This document shows, in pieces, positions 44,102-53,205 of a stretch of DNA of 64,000 bases. The translations under genes and the position numbers were made by a program. Source of the stretch: an uncultured Carboxylicivirga sp. (lineage in GTDB: Bacteria > Bacteroidota > Bacteroidia > Bacteroidales > Marinilabiliaceae); contig NZ_OY771430.1 of NCBI RefSeq assembly GCF_963674565.1, positions 5,084,001 to 5,148,000 of the forward strand, read 5' to 3'. Numbering within the stretch: the stretch's first letter is position 1; every line of letters begins with the position of its first letter. The notes beneath the pieces were generated by a model. The model saw nothing but the letters and a program-made list of their open reading frames with translations, had not been told where the DNA came from and made no database searches.

Positions 44102-45379
44102 ATGAAAAAAGGTAATTTACAACCGGAAAGTTTGATGATGAGTTTGGGCTATAATGCTCATGAACATCAGGGAGCTGCCAAATGTCCAATTTATCAGACA
44201 TCAACATTTGTTTTCAATAGTTGTGAAGAAGGAAAGGCCTTTTTTGAACTGGCTTATGGTCTTCGTGAGAAAAAGGATGGTGAAGAAATGGGTATGATAT
44301 ATTCCCGCCTGGATCATCCTAATATGAATATTCTTGAAAAAAGGTTGGCTGCCTGGGACGAAGCAGAGGCAGGAGCTTTCTTTTCAAGCGGTATGGCAGC
44401 CATTTCAACAACCATTCTGACTTTTGTTAAGCCTGGTGATATACTTTTGTTTTCATCACCTGTTTACGGTGGTACAGATCATTTTATTCATCATGTACTG
44501 CCTCAGTTTAATATTGCAGCAGTTGGATTTGTAAAAGGTGAAAAAGAAGAAACTATTATTGAACGGGTAGAAAAGGCTTACCCCGGTAGGCGACCATCAA
44601 TGATTTATGTTGAAACACCCGGGAATCCTACTAACTCATTAATTGATATTGAAATGGTTTCGCGCATTGCGGGCTATTTCAGTACGAAGGATAAGAAATG
44701 TGTTTTTGCCGTAGATAATACATTCTTAGGACCTGTTTTTCAGCATCCGCTTAAATTCGGGGCTGATTTGGTAATCTACTCGGCAACAAAATTTATCGGA
44801 GGTCACAGTGATGTTATTGCAGGAGCCTGCACTGGATCAAACCAACTAATTACCCAGATTAAGGGGATGCGTACTTTCTTCGGAAGTCAGTTGGATCCTA
44901 ACTCAAGCTGGTTGCTTCAACGAAGCCTGGAAACAGTAAAAGTAAGGATGGAAGCCCAGGCGAAAAGTGCACAAATAATTGCAAAATATTTAAAGAATCA
45001 TCCATTGGTCGAAAAAATACACTATCTTGGCTTTCTGGAAAATGATTCTGATTTAAAGGATATCTTCGATCGGCAATGCCTTTCAACCGGTTCGATGATT
45101 GCTTTTGATATTGCTGGTGGCGAGAAAGAGGCTTTTTTGTTTTTGAATAGCCTGAAATTATTTAAATTAGCAGTTAGTTTAGGATCAACCGAAAGCTTGG
45201 CAGAGCATCCTGCAACAATGACGCACGTAGACGTATCACCGGAAGACAGGTTGAAATTAGGTATTTCTCCATCACTGGTCAGACTAAGTATAGGACTGGA
45301 AAATCCACAGGATTTGATAGATCAAATAGAAAACGCCTTTGAAGTGGTTAAAAAGGCGAATAGTTCGGCCGTTTGTTAA
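44102..45379 (+). CDS. PLP-dependent methionine gamma-lyase-like enzyme
   Basis: From the ATG (a TTG seven codons earlier is unlikely) the protein has 425 residues. The PLP lysine is K230 in YSATKFIGGHSD. Other signatures are YSRLDHPN (phosphate contact), FSSGMAAIST, SSPVYGGTDH, VETPGNPT and VDNTFLGP. It belongs to the Cys/Met-metabolism PLP family. The Lrp neighbour and the length suggest breakdown of methionine to methanethiol, 2-oxobutyrate and ammonia, but cystathionine gamma-lyase or O-acetylhomoserine sulfhydrylase activity cannot be excluded by reading. Confidence 0.85.
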   Translation: MKKGNLQPESLMMSLGYNAHEHQGAAKCPIYQTSTFVFNSCEEGKAFFELAYGLREKKDGEEMGMIYSRLDHPNMNILEKRLAAWDEAEAGAFFSSGMAAISTTILTFVKPGDILLFSSPVYGGTDHFIHHVLPQFNIAAVGFVKGEKEETIIERVEKAYPGRRPSMIYVETPGNPTNSLIDIEMVSRIAGYFSTKDKKCVFAVDNTFLGPVFQHPLKFGADLVIYSATKFIGGHSDVIAGACTGSNQLITQIKGMRTFFGSQLDPNSSWLLQRSLETVKVRMEAQAKSAQIIAKYLKNHPLVEKIHYLGFLENDSDLKDIFDRQCLSTGSMIAFDIAGGEKEAFLFLNSLKLFKLAVSLGSTESLAEHPATMTHVDVSPEDRLKLGISPSLVRLSIGLENPQDLIDQIENAFEVVKKANSSAVC

Positions 45380-45417
45380 AATGGCTTGAATTTGGTTTTT
45401 ATGGTTAATGTTTTGCT

Positions 45418-45442
45418 AAGCCCCGCTTCGGCGGGGTTTTTG
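45418..45442 (+). terminator. terminator after the methionine lyase gene
   Basis: CCCCGC (45421-45426) pairs with GCGGGG (45431-45436) around a TTCG tetraloop, followed by five T residues. Confidence 0.92.
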
Positions 45443-45997
45443 CAAATTACTTCCCAAAGTGTAAATCTGTTTTAGAACACTTTTTATCTTCTTAATGTCT
45501 TTTTTACTTCCATAATATTAGATAATTCGATACATTGTGACCCGATTTTTCAGCACTGTTAATTTGTAAATTAATAAACCTGAAAAGTAACCCTTGAGTA
45601 TTTGAATCTATTAGTTACCGAATAGCATGTTTTAACAGTTTAAACCAGAAGTAATATGCAAGCAAATCTGCTGAATTTAATTGGGAACAAGGATTGTGAA
45701 CGAGTTGTACATTTTTACTTTATGTCTGTAACCACTTGAATTTAGGTTTTATGCAGTTTGTGAAGAAATTTGTCTGGTTAAAACTTTTTAAAAGCAACAT
45801 GTTTATATCGTACCTTATTTTTGGTTTGTATATAAAATCTTTGAATATTTTTTTATAATTATACCTATTGAAAATTATAGATATGTAATTATGAGTTAGG
45901 ATGAGTACACTATATTTTTTAAAACATCAAGTTAATTCATCTAAATAAAATAATGGGGAGTCAGTTGAAGAGTACAGCTGCTTTTAAAATATAAATT
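45443..45997. other. 555-bp AT-rich leader region of the V/A-ATPase operon
   Basis: This stretch has no convincing gene. A 35-codon frame from 45751 is the longest plausible one and is not supported. The region must contain the promoter of the ATPase operon, but I could not single out a -7 box. Its unusual length for such a compact genome leaves room for a long leader or small RNA. Confidence 0.4.
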
Positions 45998-47773
45998 ATG
46001 AAGGATATCAATAAAAAGAGGACAGGAAACCTGATTTCCATCCAGGATTCGTTGGTGAAAGCCCGATTCTTTGATGATGTGATAATGGGGGAGACTGCAG
46101 AAATTTTCGTTGACGGAAAATACCTCCAGGCCGAGGTATTGCAGATTCAGCCTGATCCTAAAAACCCTGATGCAGGTATTGTTGAAATGCAGGTTTTTGA
46201 AGATTTGACCGGAGCCAAAATTGGTGATGAGGTGGTGTTTAAAGGTACTCCTTTATCCGTTTTGTTAGGACCCGGACTTTTAACCAGTGTTTGGGATGGA
46301 CTGCAAAATCCATTATACAAACTTAGTGAAGAGGATGCTTACCTAAGACCTGGAATGAATGCTCCTGCTTTGGATGAGGAGGTCTTATGGGACTTTACTC
46401 CATGTGTAAAGGTAGGCGACACTGTTTCAGGTGGAGATGTGATCGGAAATGTTCCTGAAGGAAAAGTAGATCACAAAATCTTAGTGCCTTTTAGTTTTGG
46501 TCCTTGCACTGTTGAAAGTATAGTTGAAAAATGTTCATTAAACATTACTCAACAGGTAGCAGTTGTTGTTGATCAGGTGGGTAACAAGCATGAACTGAAG
46601 TTAGCTTTTCGTCAGCCTGTAAAATTGCCTATTCCTTTTAAAAACCGAGCAATTCCAAGTAAACCTATTTCAACAGGTACGCGTGTAATTGATTTATTGG
46701 CTCCAGTTGGATATGGAGGTACAGTTGGAAATCCAGGTCCGTTTGGTGCTGGTAAAACTGTATTACAGCACTCTTTATGTAAATATGCTGTTGCCGATAT
46801 TATTGTAATGGCGGCTTGTGGTGAGCGTGCCGGTGAGGCCGTTGAGGTATTTAAAGAGTTTGCTGAGTTGGAAGATCCTACTACTGGTGAGTCGTTGATG
46901 AAAAGGATGTGTATTTTTGGTAATACCAGTTCTATGCCGGTTGCCGCTCGTGAAGCATCCGTTTTTATTGCTTTAACCGTTGGTGAGTATTATCGTTATC
47001 AGGGTAAAAAAGTAGTGATGCTGGCTGATTCAACATCCCGTTGGGCGCAGGCCTTACGCGAGCGAAGTGGTCGTCAGGGAGATATTCCGGGACCAGAAGC
47101 ATTTCCAATGGATATACCTGACCAGATTAAAGGTATGTATCAACGTGCCGGAGAAGATTTAGGAACAGGTGGATCATTAACTTTTATTGGTACCGTATCG
47201 CCGGCAGGTGGTAACTTTCAGGAGCCCGTTACGCAGGCTACCATGGATGCCACAGGAGGTTTCTGGGGATTATCACAGGATCGTGCAGATGCTAAAAAAT
47301 ATCCTGCAATTGACCCATTGGTATATACAACTTCGGTTTATGATGGCTTCGTTTCGTGGGCTGATCGCAAGAAGATGTTAAGTACATTGAATGATACCAA
47401 TGATATCGATCAGACCATTAGTACTATTGGTCTTAAAAAGGTTCCGGTTTCAAATTATATACAGTTCCAAAAAGGTCTTACCATCGACTTTTGTGTGATG
47501 CAGCAAGATGCTTTTGATAAGGTTGATGCTTGTACTCGTCCTGAACGTTTGGCAGTACTTAATGAAGCCGTTCAAAGTTTGATTGATAATGATATTGCTT
47601 TTGACGCTGGTGAAATGGATGATGAGCAGTTGAAAGAATTAATCAAACAAAAATTTGATGAGCTCCGTCAGTGGTGGCGCGAATGGAATTACTCAGCCAC
47701 AACGGAAGAACAATTGGCACAGTTACCAAAGGCAATCAACAAATTTATTTTACAGGAGGAATACGCCGTATGA
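45998..47773 (+). CDS. atpA: V/A-type ATPase catalytic subunit A
   Basis: The 591-residue catalytic subunit of the rotary V1/A1 head has Walker A GPFGAGKT at 247-254. The bulge insert typical of A subunits precedes it, and ADSTSRWAQALRERSGRQGDIPGPEAFP contains the conserved SRWA region (here shown across two short motifs: ADSTSRWAQALRE and PGPEAFP). The AACGERAGEA element holds the catalytic glutamate. It is the first gene of the operon A-B-E-DUF2764-D-I-K. Its stop overlaps the start of subunit B as ATGA. Confidence 0.97.
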   Translation: MKDINKKRTGNLISIQDSLVKARFFDDVIMGETAEIFVDGKYLQAEVLQIQPDPKNPDAGIVEMQVFEDLTGAKIGDEVVFKGTPLSVLLGPGLLTSVWDGLQNPLYKLSEEDAYLRPGMNAPALDEEVLWDFTPCVKVGDTVSGGDVIGNVPEGKVDHKILVPFSFGPCTVESIVEKCSLNITQQVAVVVDQVGNKHELKLAFRQPVKLPIPFKNRAIPSKPISTGTRVIDLLAPVGYGGTVGNPGPFGAGKTVLQHSLCKYAVADIIVMAACGERAGEAVEVFKEFAELEDPTTGESLMKRMCIFGNTSSMPVAAREASVFIALTVGEYYRYQGKKVVMLADSTSRWAQALRERSGRQGDIPGPEAFPMDIPDQIKGMYQRAGEDLGTGGSLTFIGTVSPAGGNFQEPVTQATMDATGGFWGLSQDRADAKKYPAIDPLVYTTSVYDGFVSWADRKKMLSTLNDTNDIDQTISTIGLKKVPVSNYIQFQKGLTIDFCVMQQDAFDKVDACTRPERLAVLNEAVQSLIDNDIAFDAGEMDDEQLKELIKQKFDELRQWWREWNYSATTEEQLAQLPKAINKFILQEEYAV

Positions 47774-49080
47774 TAAGGAAGGAAATTAATAAAATAAGTG
47801 AGGTAGGTAAAGCACTTATCTCTGTGGAAGGTAACCCTGGTGTTGCGTTAAATCATGTGGTAGAACTTCTGGAGGCTGATTCTGGGCAGAGCTTATCTTT
47901 TGCTAAAGCCATTAATATTACCGAAAATTCTACTAGATTCCAGGTGTTTAATGGAACTGCCGGATTAAGTACACGTACTAAAATACGGATGCATGAAATT
48001 CCGCTTACAGCTGGTTTTTCAACTAAGATGCTGGGACGTAGTTTTGATGGTTCGGGTGCAGTTGCCGATGGAGGACCTGAAGTGATTTTTGAGAAGCAGG
48101 TTTCGACCCGTTTAGATACGCTTAATCCAACAGTGCGTAATGTTCCAAAACAACCACTGTGGACAGGTATTCCAATGATTGATGTATTTAATACATTGGT
48201 TAAATCGCAGAAGATTCCAATTTTTGCAGGTCCTACCGAACCATATAACCGACTTTTATCGCAAATTGCACAAGGAGCTCAGGCTGATGTCATTATTTTT
48301 GCTGGTATAGGTTTGAAATTTGATGAATACCAGTATTTTAAAGAACAACTTTCACAATCAGGTAATATCGATAAAACCATCATGTTTACTCACCTTGCCG
48401 GTGATTCTCAGATTAAAGGACTGATGTTACCTGACGTAGCATTAAGTGTGGCTCGTGAGTTTGGTGATCAGGGTAAAGACGTTTTGGTATTGCTTACAGA
48501 CATGACCAACTGGTCAAACATTCTTCGTAACGTTGCCAATTACCAGGATATGATTCCATCATTACAAGGTTATCCAGGATCATTGTACTCTGAATTAGCA
48601 AAACGATATGAGGTAGCTGCCGATATTGAAGGAGCTGGTTCAATCACAATTATCGGTGCAACTACATTAGAATCATTGGAAGATCCTGTTCCTGATAACA
48701 CAGGTTATATTACCGAAGGTCAGTTCTTCCTTGAAAATGGTAAGCTGAAATTAGCTCGTTCGCTATCTCGTCTGAAACAAGGGGTGAATGGTAAAACTCG
48801 TAGTGACCACCGTGCTATTATGACAGCTATGGCTTCGTTATTGGCTGATGCTGAAAAAGCCTATGAAGCTTCTGAAGTTGGAGCTGCCAACGATGCTTAC
48901 TCGCAAAAATTACTACGATACCGTACCGACTTCATCAGTAATATTGAGGAACCTTTTGGTGAGCCTATCGGATTGGAAGCAGCTTTGGATAAGTGTTGGT
49001 CAATACTTAAACGTCATTTCGATCCAACAGAAACAGGTTTGAGTAAAAAACTGATTGAAGAATATTGGGATAAGAACTAA
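47770..49080 (+). CDS. atpB: V/A-type ATPase regulatory subunit B
   Basis: The start is the ATG of the ATGA overlap with subunit A; a longer in-frame extension into atpA is an artefact. The 436-residue protein begins MIRKEINKISEVGKALISVE. It has the non-catalytic P-loop replacement IFAGPTEPYNRLLSQIA in place of Walker A, plus the conserved TDMTNWSNILRNV and PSLQGYPGSLYSELAKRYE. B subunits alternate with A in the head and stabilise the nucleotide sites without hydrolysis. The length is close to the usual 430-460. Confidence 0.97.
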   Translation: MIRKEINKISEVGKALISVEGNPGVALNHVVELLEADSGQSLSFAKAINITENSTRFQVFNGTAGLSTRTKIRMHEIPLTAGFSTKMLGRSFDGSGAVADGGPEVIFEKQVSTRLDTLNPTVRNVPKQPLWTGIPMIDVFNTLVKSQKIPIFAGPTEPYNRLLSQIAQGAQADVIIFAGIGLKFDEYQYFKEQLSQSGNIDKTIMFTHLAGDSQIKGLMLPDVALSVAREFGDQGKDVLVLLTDMTNWSNILRNVANYQDMIPSLQGYPGSLYSELAKRYEVAADIEGAGSITIIGATTLESLEDPVPDNTGYITEGQFFLENGKLKLARSLSRLKQGVNGKTRSDHRAIMTAMASLLADAEKAYEASEVGAANDAYSQKLLRYRTDFISNIEEPFGEPIGLEAALDKCWSILKRHFDPTETGLSKKLIEEYWDKN

Positions 49081-49106
49081 GCGGTTATCAATAAAAAAAT
49101 AAAGAA

Positions 49107-49712
49107 ATGAACGATAATAAAGAAAACCTTGAAGGAATAGTTGCAAAACTGAAAGAGCAAGGTATTAATGCAGGCGAAGCGGAAAAGCAACGCATTATTG
49201 AAGATGCCAAAAAGCAAGCTGAAGCAATCATTTCGGATGCGGAAAATAAAAAACGTACCATTATTGATGAGGCAAATTCAAAAGCTGAACAGGCTGAGAA
49301 GAATGCTCAAACCGCAATTAAGCAAGCATCGCGCGATATGATTGAGGCGACTAAAGTGGCCGTTTTAAAATACATGGAATCTGTTTTTGGTGGATTAACG
49401 CAAAGCTTGTTTAAGCAGGAGCAATATCTGCAGGAATTGGTAAAAGCAGTTGTTGCCACTATCGAAGGTGGTAAAACTGTTTCGGTACCTGCAGAAACAC
49501 TAAAAGCAATGGAGTCATTTATTGTTAGTGAAGGTTTAAAAGAACAAGTAGAACTGAAGCCTTTAACAAATAGTGAAGCTAAAATTGAGATTCAGTCTAA
49601 AGGAAATAGTGGCGTTCAGTTTGTTTTGAGCGATAGTGATATACAGCAGGCTATGTTTGCTTTGATGAATAAAGATTTGGTTGAACGTATAACCAAAAAC
49701 CAGGAGGACTAA
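49107..49712 (+). CDS. atpE: V/A-type ATPase peripheral stalk subunit E
   Basis: The 201-residue protein is a long N-terminal coiled coil (about 1-85, rich in KKQAEAIISDAENKK and EANSKAEQAEKNAQ). A globular C-terminal part (LKAMESFIVSEGLKEQVELK and GVQFVLSD) fits V-ATPase subunit E, which forms the peripheral stalk. A strong AGGAGG ribosome-binding site for the next gene lies within its end. In other bacterial operons of this type E usually comes before A; here it follows B. Confidence 0.88.
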   Translation: MNDNKENLEGIVAKLKEQGINAGEAEKQRIIEDAKKQAEAIISDAENKKRTIIDEANSKAEQAEKNAQTAIKQASRDMIEATKVAVLKYMESVFGGLTQSLFKQEQYLQELVKAVVATIEGGKTVSVPAETLKAMESFIVSEGLKEQVELKPLTNSEAKIEIQSKGNSGVQFVLSDSDIQQAMFALMNKDLVERITKNQED

Positions 49713-49714
49713 TC

Positions 49715-50218
49715 ATGTCGAACTTGGTTTATTTAATGTGTAGTTTGCCATCTTTGAGCTTTGGCCAGGTACCTCCAATTACCATGGAGGAGTTCACCAA
49801 TGACGCCAAAAATCAATTGTCGGCAAAGCACTTTAAAAAACTCGAACCGGTCGATATATATCAGGCAACCGATTCGGAAGGGAAGGTTGGTTTAAAGAGC
49901 ATTGGAATCATGTTGAAGGAAATGCAAAATGACATTTCTGAAATCAGAATGGCCAAAGCTCAAAAAAGAACCCCCGGTTTACAGCGACTTCCACAAGCTA
50001 TTATTAATGCCAATCCATTAGAGCGCGAAAAGCTAATAATGAAATGGCAATGGGAAGAACTGGATACCATACAGGCAGGTGAAGTGTTTACGTTAACTGA
50101 GGTAATGATTTATAAACTGCGGTTGCAGATTCTAAACCGTTTGAACTCATTTGATAAAGAACAGGGAGCAAAAGTGTTGGCATCGGTTGTTAACCCACCT
50201 AAAAAGAAGGAGGTATAA
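49715..50218 (+). CDS. DUF2764-family protein of the V/A-ATPase operon
   Basis: The 167-residue protein begins MSNLVYLMCSLPSLSFGQ and ITMEEF, the hallmark N-terminus of DUF2764 proteins, which accompany bacterial V-ATPases. Family members are often about 270 residues, so this one looks short. DUF2764 has been proposed to stand in for the C (d-like) subunit that connects rotor and stator; no recognisable C subunit is encoded here, which fits that idea. It starts 2 bp after atpE and its stop overlaps subunit D as TAATG. Confidence 0.8.
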   Translation: MSNLVYLMCSLPSLSFGQVPPITMEEFTNDAKNQLSAKHFKKLEPVDIYQATDSEGKVGLKSIGIMLKEMQNDISEIRMAKAQKRTPGLQRLPQAIINANPLEREKLIMKWQWEELDTIQAGEVFTLTEVMIYKLRLQILNRLNSFDKEQGAKVLASVVNPPKKKEV

Positions 50219-50826
50219 TGGCAGGAGCAAAAATAAAATACACAAAAACAGAGCGTGCCCGTCAGAAAAAAATTCTGAAGGTATCCTTACGAATGCTGCC
50301 ATTGTTCGAGGCCATGGAAAAATCCTTAATGTCAACAATTAATACAATTGCTGAACGAATAGAGGAAATACGACAGGTTATTGACAAGAACAATAAAGCA
50401 GCTGAACCTTGGGTAGCTGTTATGAGTGATTCACATGTTGATGTTGCATCTTTTATATCGGTAAACAAAGTTATTACCAGGCATATTGATGTGGCTGGAG
50501 TACGCGTGGATCAATACGAAGGTGTAGATTTTAACGTGAAGCCCATTGAAGAGGATACTCCCTTATGGGTGGATGATGCGATTGAATTAATGCAGGAGCA
50601 ATTACAATTGATGGCTGAGATTGGATGTTTGGAAGAACAGATTCGATTGCTTGAAGAAGAGCTTCTGGATGTACGTGCGCGAATTAAACTGTTTGAAAAC
50701 CGACGAATACCGAATGCTAAAACAGCGATTCGTAAAATCGGTCAGAAATTGCAGGATGACGAGCGTCTGACAATTGCAACTGCTAAAGTTGTTAAAACTA
50801 CACAAAAGGAAGGAGTGATGGTATGA
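50218..50826 (+). CDS. atpD: V/A-type ATPase central-stalk subunit D
   Basis: The 202-residue protein is almost entirely helical, with long N- and C-terminal helices forming the rotor shaft. KIKYTKTERARQKKILKVS at the N-terminus and RRIPNAKTAIRKIGQKLQDDE with FENRRIP near the C-terminus are subunit D signatures. It overlaps DUF2764 at its start and subunit I at its end (ATGA). Confidence 0.93.
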   Translation: MAGAKIKYTKTERARQKKILKVSLRMLPLFEAMEKSLMSTINTIAERIEEIRQVIDKNNKAAEPWVAVMSDSHVDVASFISVNKVITRHIDVAGVRVDQYEGVDFNVKPIEEDTPLWVDDAIELMQEQLQLMAEIGCLEEQIRLLEEELLDVRARIKLFENRRIPNAKTAIRKIGQKLQDDERLTIATAKVVKTTQKEGVMV

Positions 50827-52640
50827 TTATAAAAATGAAAAAACTGTTGCTCTTTATGTCACATCCTACTAATGATATGGATGAAGACTTAACTGTTTTG
50901 GGTCAATTGGGATTAGTGCATATCACACCTTTTCAACCTGCTAAGGATGATTCAATTGATCGTGTACAGAATAGGATTGAGCAACTTCAGGAAGCCATTT
51001 CTATTTTAGATACTGTTGAAGGTGAAACTGTCGGTAGTTCTGTTCAGGTAAAAGATTACAGCAGTATTGAAAGAGGTGAGATAACATTGTTGAACAAAGT
51101 TCTTGAAACTAATAATTCCAACCTTGATCTTCTAAAGGAAATAGAAAGCCTTAATAAAGACCAGCAATGGTATGCCAATTGGGGTAATATTTCTTTGGTT
51201 GATATAAAGTTGATCAACCAAAAAGGTATTTATCTTTCGCTTTACGAAATGCCTGAGAAGGATATTAAAAATATCCAAAGCAAGCAAAATGTTAAGGTAG
51301 TAAGTATTGCGAATGGTGTTGCCAGGATTGTATTGATCACTATAGAAAAGGATGCTGTTTTAAATTACCAAAAGATTGATTTTCCAAAGCTATCAAAGGA
51401 GGAGGTTGAACAGTCTATTTTGGAAAAGACAGCTATTTTAACTGAAGGAAAACAGATAATAAAGGGATTAAGTGCCCAGAAAGATTTATTGATCGATGCT
51501 TTGTCAGAAAGAGAACGTCGCCTGAAGGTGCGCACTGTGGAATATGGTGGAATTGCTTTTCATGAGAAGGTTCGTTGTTGGGAAGGCTTTATTCCGGTCG
51601 ATAAAGTAGATGATGTGACTCAGGTTGCTGATCAGAATGGTTGGGGTTATGTAGTAAAAGAGCCTCGCCCGGATGAGTATGATCAGGTTCCTACTTTGTT
51701 ACAGAATCCGAAATGGTCGCATAAGATAAAGCCGGTCATGGGTTTTATGGGATTGGTTCCGGGCTACGACGAAATAGATGTATCAAAAGTATTTTTGATA
51801 TTCTTTACTTTCTTTACTGGTATATTAGTGGGTGATGCAGGTTATGGTCTTATCTTTTTTGGTCTGACTCTGTTTGCTCATTGGAAAAGTGGTTTTGTAA
51901 AGAAGATAGAGTTTGGTCTGTTTTATACCCTTTCGGTTTCAGTAATGATTTGGGGTGTACTGACTGGTACCTATTTTGGGGCTGAAACCATTGCAAATAT
52001 TCCTTTCCTTAAGCAATTGCAAGTGCAGCAACTTGCAAGTTTTGGAGGAGATAACCTTAAGATTCAACAGTTCATGTTCCTTGTCGGAGCCATTCATCTG
52101 ACTATTGGCCATATACAAAAAGCCTGGAAATACATTAATACAGTGCTTGTTATTGCTCAGGTTGGTTGGATCGCCATTGTATGGGGTTTGTATTTTCTGG
52201 TGAGTCAAATGGTGTTGTCTATTCCCGGACCTGACTTTATGGTATGGTTATTTGCAAGTGGTGCCGTTTTGGTAGCCTTGTTCTCAAGTCCTGGCCATCC
52301 TATCATTAAAGGAATTTTATCCTCTTTAGGTAATTTGCCTTTAAATGTAATCAATGGTTTCTCTGATGTTATCTCATACATTCGCTTATATGCTGTTGGA
52401 TTATCAACGGTGTTAATGGCAAGTAGTTTTAATGATATGGCAATAGGAGATGGAATAACCACGGTTGCATCAGGTGTTGGAGCTGTTTTGGTTCTGATTT
52501 TAGGTCATGGATTGAATATGATACTTGCAGCGATGGCTGTATTGGTGCACGGTGTGCGATTAAACATGTTGGAGTACGCCGGTCATGCCAGTGTTGAGTT
52601 TTCAGGAAGTGAATACAACCCTTTCAAATTAAAAAAATAA
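50823..52640 (+). CDS. atpI: V/A-type ATPase membrane subunit I (a-like)
   Basis: The 605-residue subunit has an N-terminal cytoplasmic coiled-coil domain (about 1-320) and six to eight membrane helices in the last 280 residues. The conserved stretch GFSDVISYIRLYAVGLSTVLM carries the essential arginine, and ILGHGLNMILAAMAVLVHGVRLNMLEY holds the helix that faces the rotor. It provides the ion half-channels. Its start overlaps subunit D. The short N-terminus MIIKMKKLLLFM is typical for the family. Confidence 0.93.
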   Translation: MIIKMKKLLLFMSHPTNDMDEDLTVLGQLGLVHITPFQPAKDDSIDRVQNRIEQLQEAISILDTVEGETVGSSVQVKDYSSIERGEITLLNKVLETNNSNLDLLKEIESLNKDQQWYANWGNISLVDIKLINQKGIYLSLYEMPEKDIKNIQSKQNVKVVSIANGVARIVLITIEKDAVLNYQKIDFPKLSKEEVEQSILEKTAILTEGKQIIKGLSAQKDLLIDALSERERRLKVRTVEYGGIAFHEKVRCWEGFIPVDKVDDVTQVADQNGWGYVVKEPRPDEYDQVPTLLQNPKWSHKIKPVMGFMGLVPGYDEIDVSKVFLIFFTFFTGILVGDAGYGLIFFGLTLFAHWKSGFVKKIEFGLFYTLSVSVMIWGVLTGTYFGAETIANIPFLKQLQVQQLASFGGDNLKIQQFMFLVGAIHLTIGHIQKAWKYINTVLVIAQVGWIAIVWGLYFLVSQMVLSIPGPDFMVWLFASGAVLVALFSSPGHPIIKGILSSLGNLPLNVINGFSDVISYIRLYAVGLSTVLMASSFNDMAIGDGITTVASGVGAVLVLILGHGLNMILAAMAVLVHGVRLNMLEYAGHASVEFSGSEYNPFKLKK

Positions 52641-52665
52641 GTAAAATCTAATAAAATTATATACG

Positions 52666-53127
52666 ATGACATTATTAACAGTAGTAAACGGATTTGGTGG
52701 CCACGCTATCGCTTTAGGAATTGCTGGAGTAGGTTCAGCAGTTGGAACTGGTATTGCAGCTATGGGTGCAATGGGCCTTTGGAAGCAATCTATTAAAGAC
52801 AAAAAGAAATTACCTTCATTAGCTTTGGCGATGGTAGGTATGCCTTTAAGTCAGGTGATTTATGGTATGATCTTTATGAACTCTCTAATGGGCGCTAACC
52901 TGAATCCTGATAGCTATATGAACCAGATGGTTTTTGCACTATTTGTAGGTGTTGCAATTGCTGCTTCAGCAATTATGCAGGGTAAAGCAGGTGCTGCTGC
53001 CTGTGCTAACCTGGCAGTAGATGATAAACAAGGAGCAGGTATGTATATTGCAGCAATGGGTATCATCGAAACAGTTGCTTTGCTTAGTATGGTGTTTGGT
53101 ATGGGAGCGATTCCAGCAGGCGCGTAG
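52666..53127 (+). CDS. atpK: V/A-type ATPase rotor subunit K
   Basis: The 153-residue protein folds as two hairpins (four membrane helices), the usual bacterial two-repeat K subunit. The ion-binding glutamate is E135 in MGIIETVAL. The neighbouring polar residues S62, Q63 (MPLSQVIYG) and Q105 (AIMQGKAG) match the Na+ ligands of Enterococcus hirae NtpK (T64, Q65, Q110, E139). Na+ coupling is therefore plausible, which is inference. It is the last gene of the operon, with a terminator 31 bp after the stop. Confidence 0.93.
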   Translation: MTLLTVVNGFGGHAIALGIAGVGSAVGTGIAAMGAMGLWKQSIKDKKKLPSLALAMVGMPLSQVIYGMIFMNSLMGANLNPDSYMNQMVFALFVGVAIAASAIMQGKAGAAACANLAVDDKQGAGMYIAAMGIIETVALLSMVFGMGAIPAGA

Positions 53128-53158
53128 GTATGATATTATCCTTTAGAAGGATTATTAA

Positions 53159-53190
53159 AAAGAGTTGGTATATTTGCCAGCTCTTTTTTT
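53159..53190 (+). terminator. terminator of the V/A-ATPase operon
   Basis: AAAGAGTTGG (53159-53168) pairs with CCAGCTCTTT (53177-53186), with one G-U pair, then T residues. Confidence 0.85.
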
Positions 53191-53205
53191 ATAAATTATT
53201 GTAAG

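Noticed and set aside
45751..45858. 35-codon frame with a hydrophobic end upstream of the ATPase operon
   Set aside because: Low-complexity AT-rich peptide, no ribosome-binding site or clear promoter, and no way to test conservation here.
47671..47769. Longer N-terminus for ATPase subunit B
   Set aside because: It lies wholly inside the end of subunit A; the ATGA overlap start gives the family N-terminus.
49080..50218. Hidden ATPase subunit F or G gene
   Set aside because: All space between B and D is taken by subunit E and DUF2764; no extra frame with a matching fold is seen.
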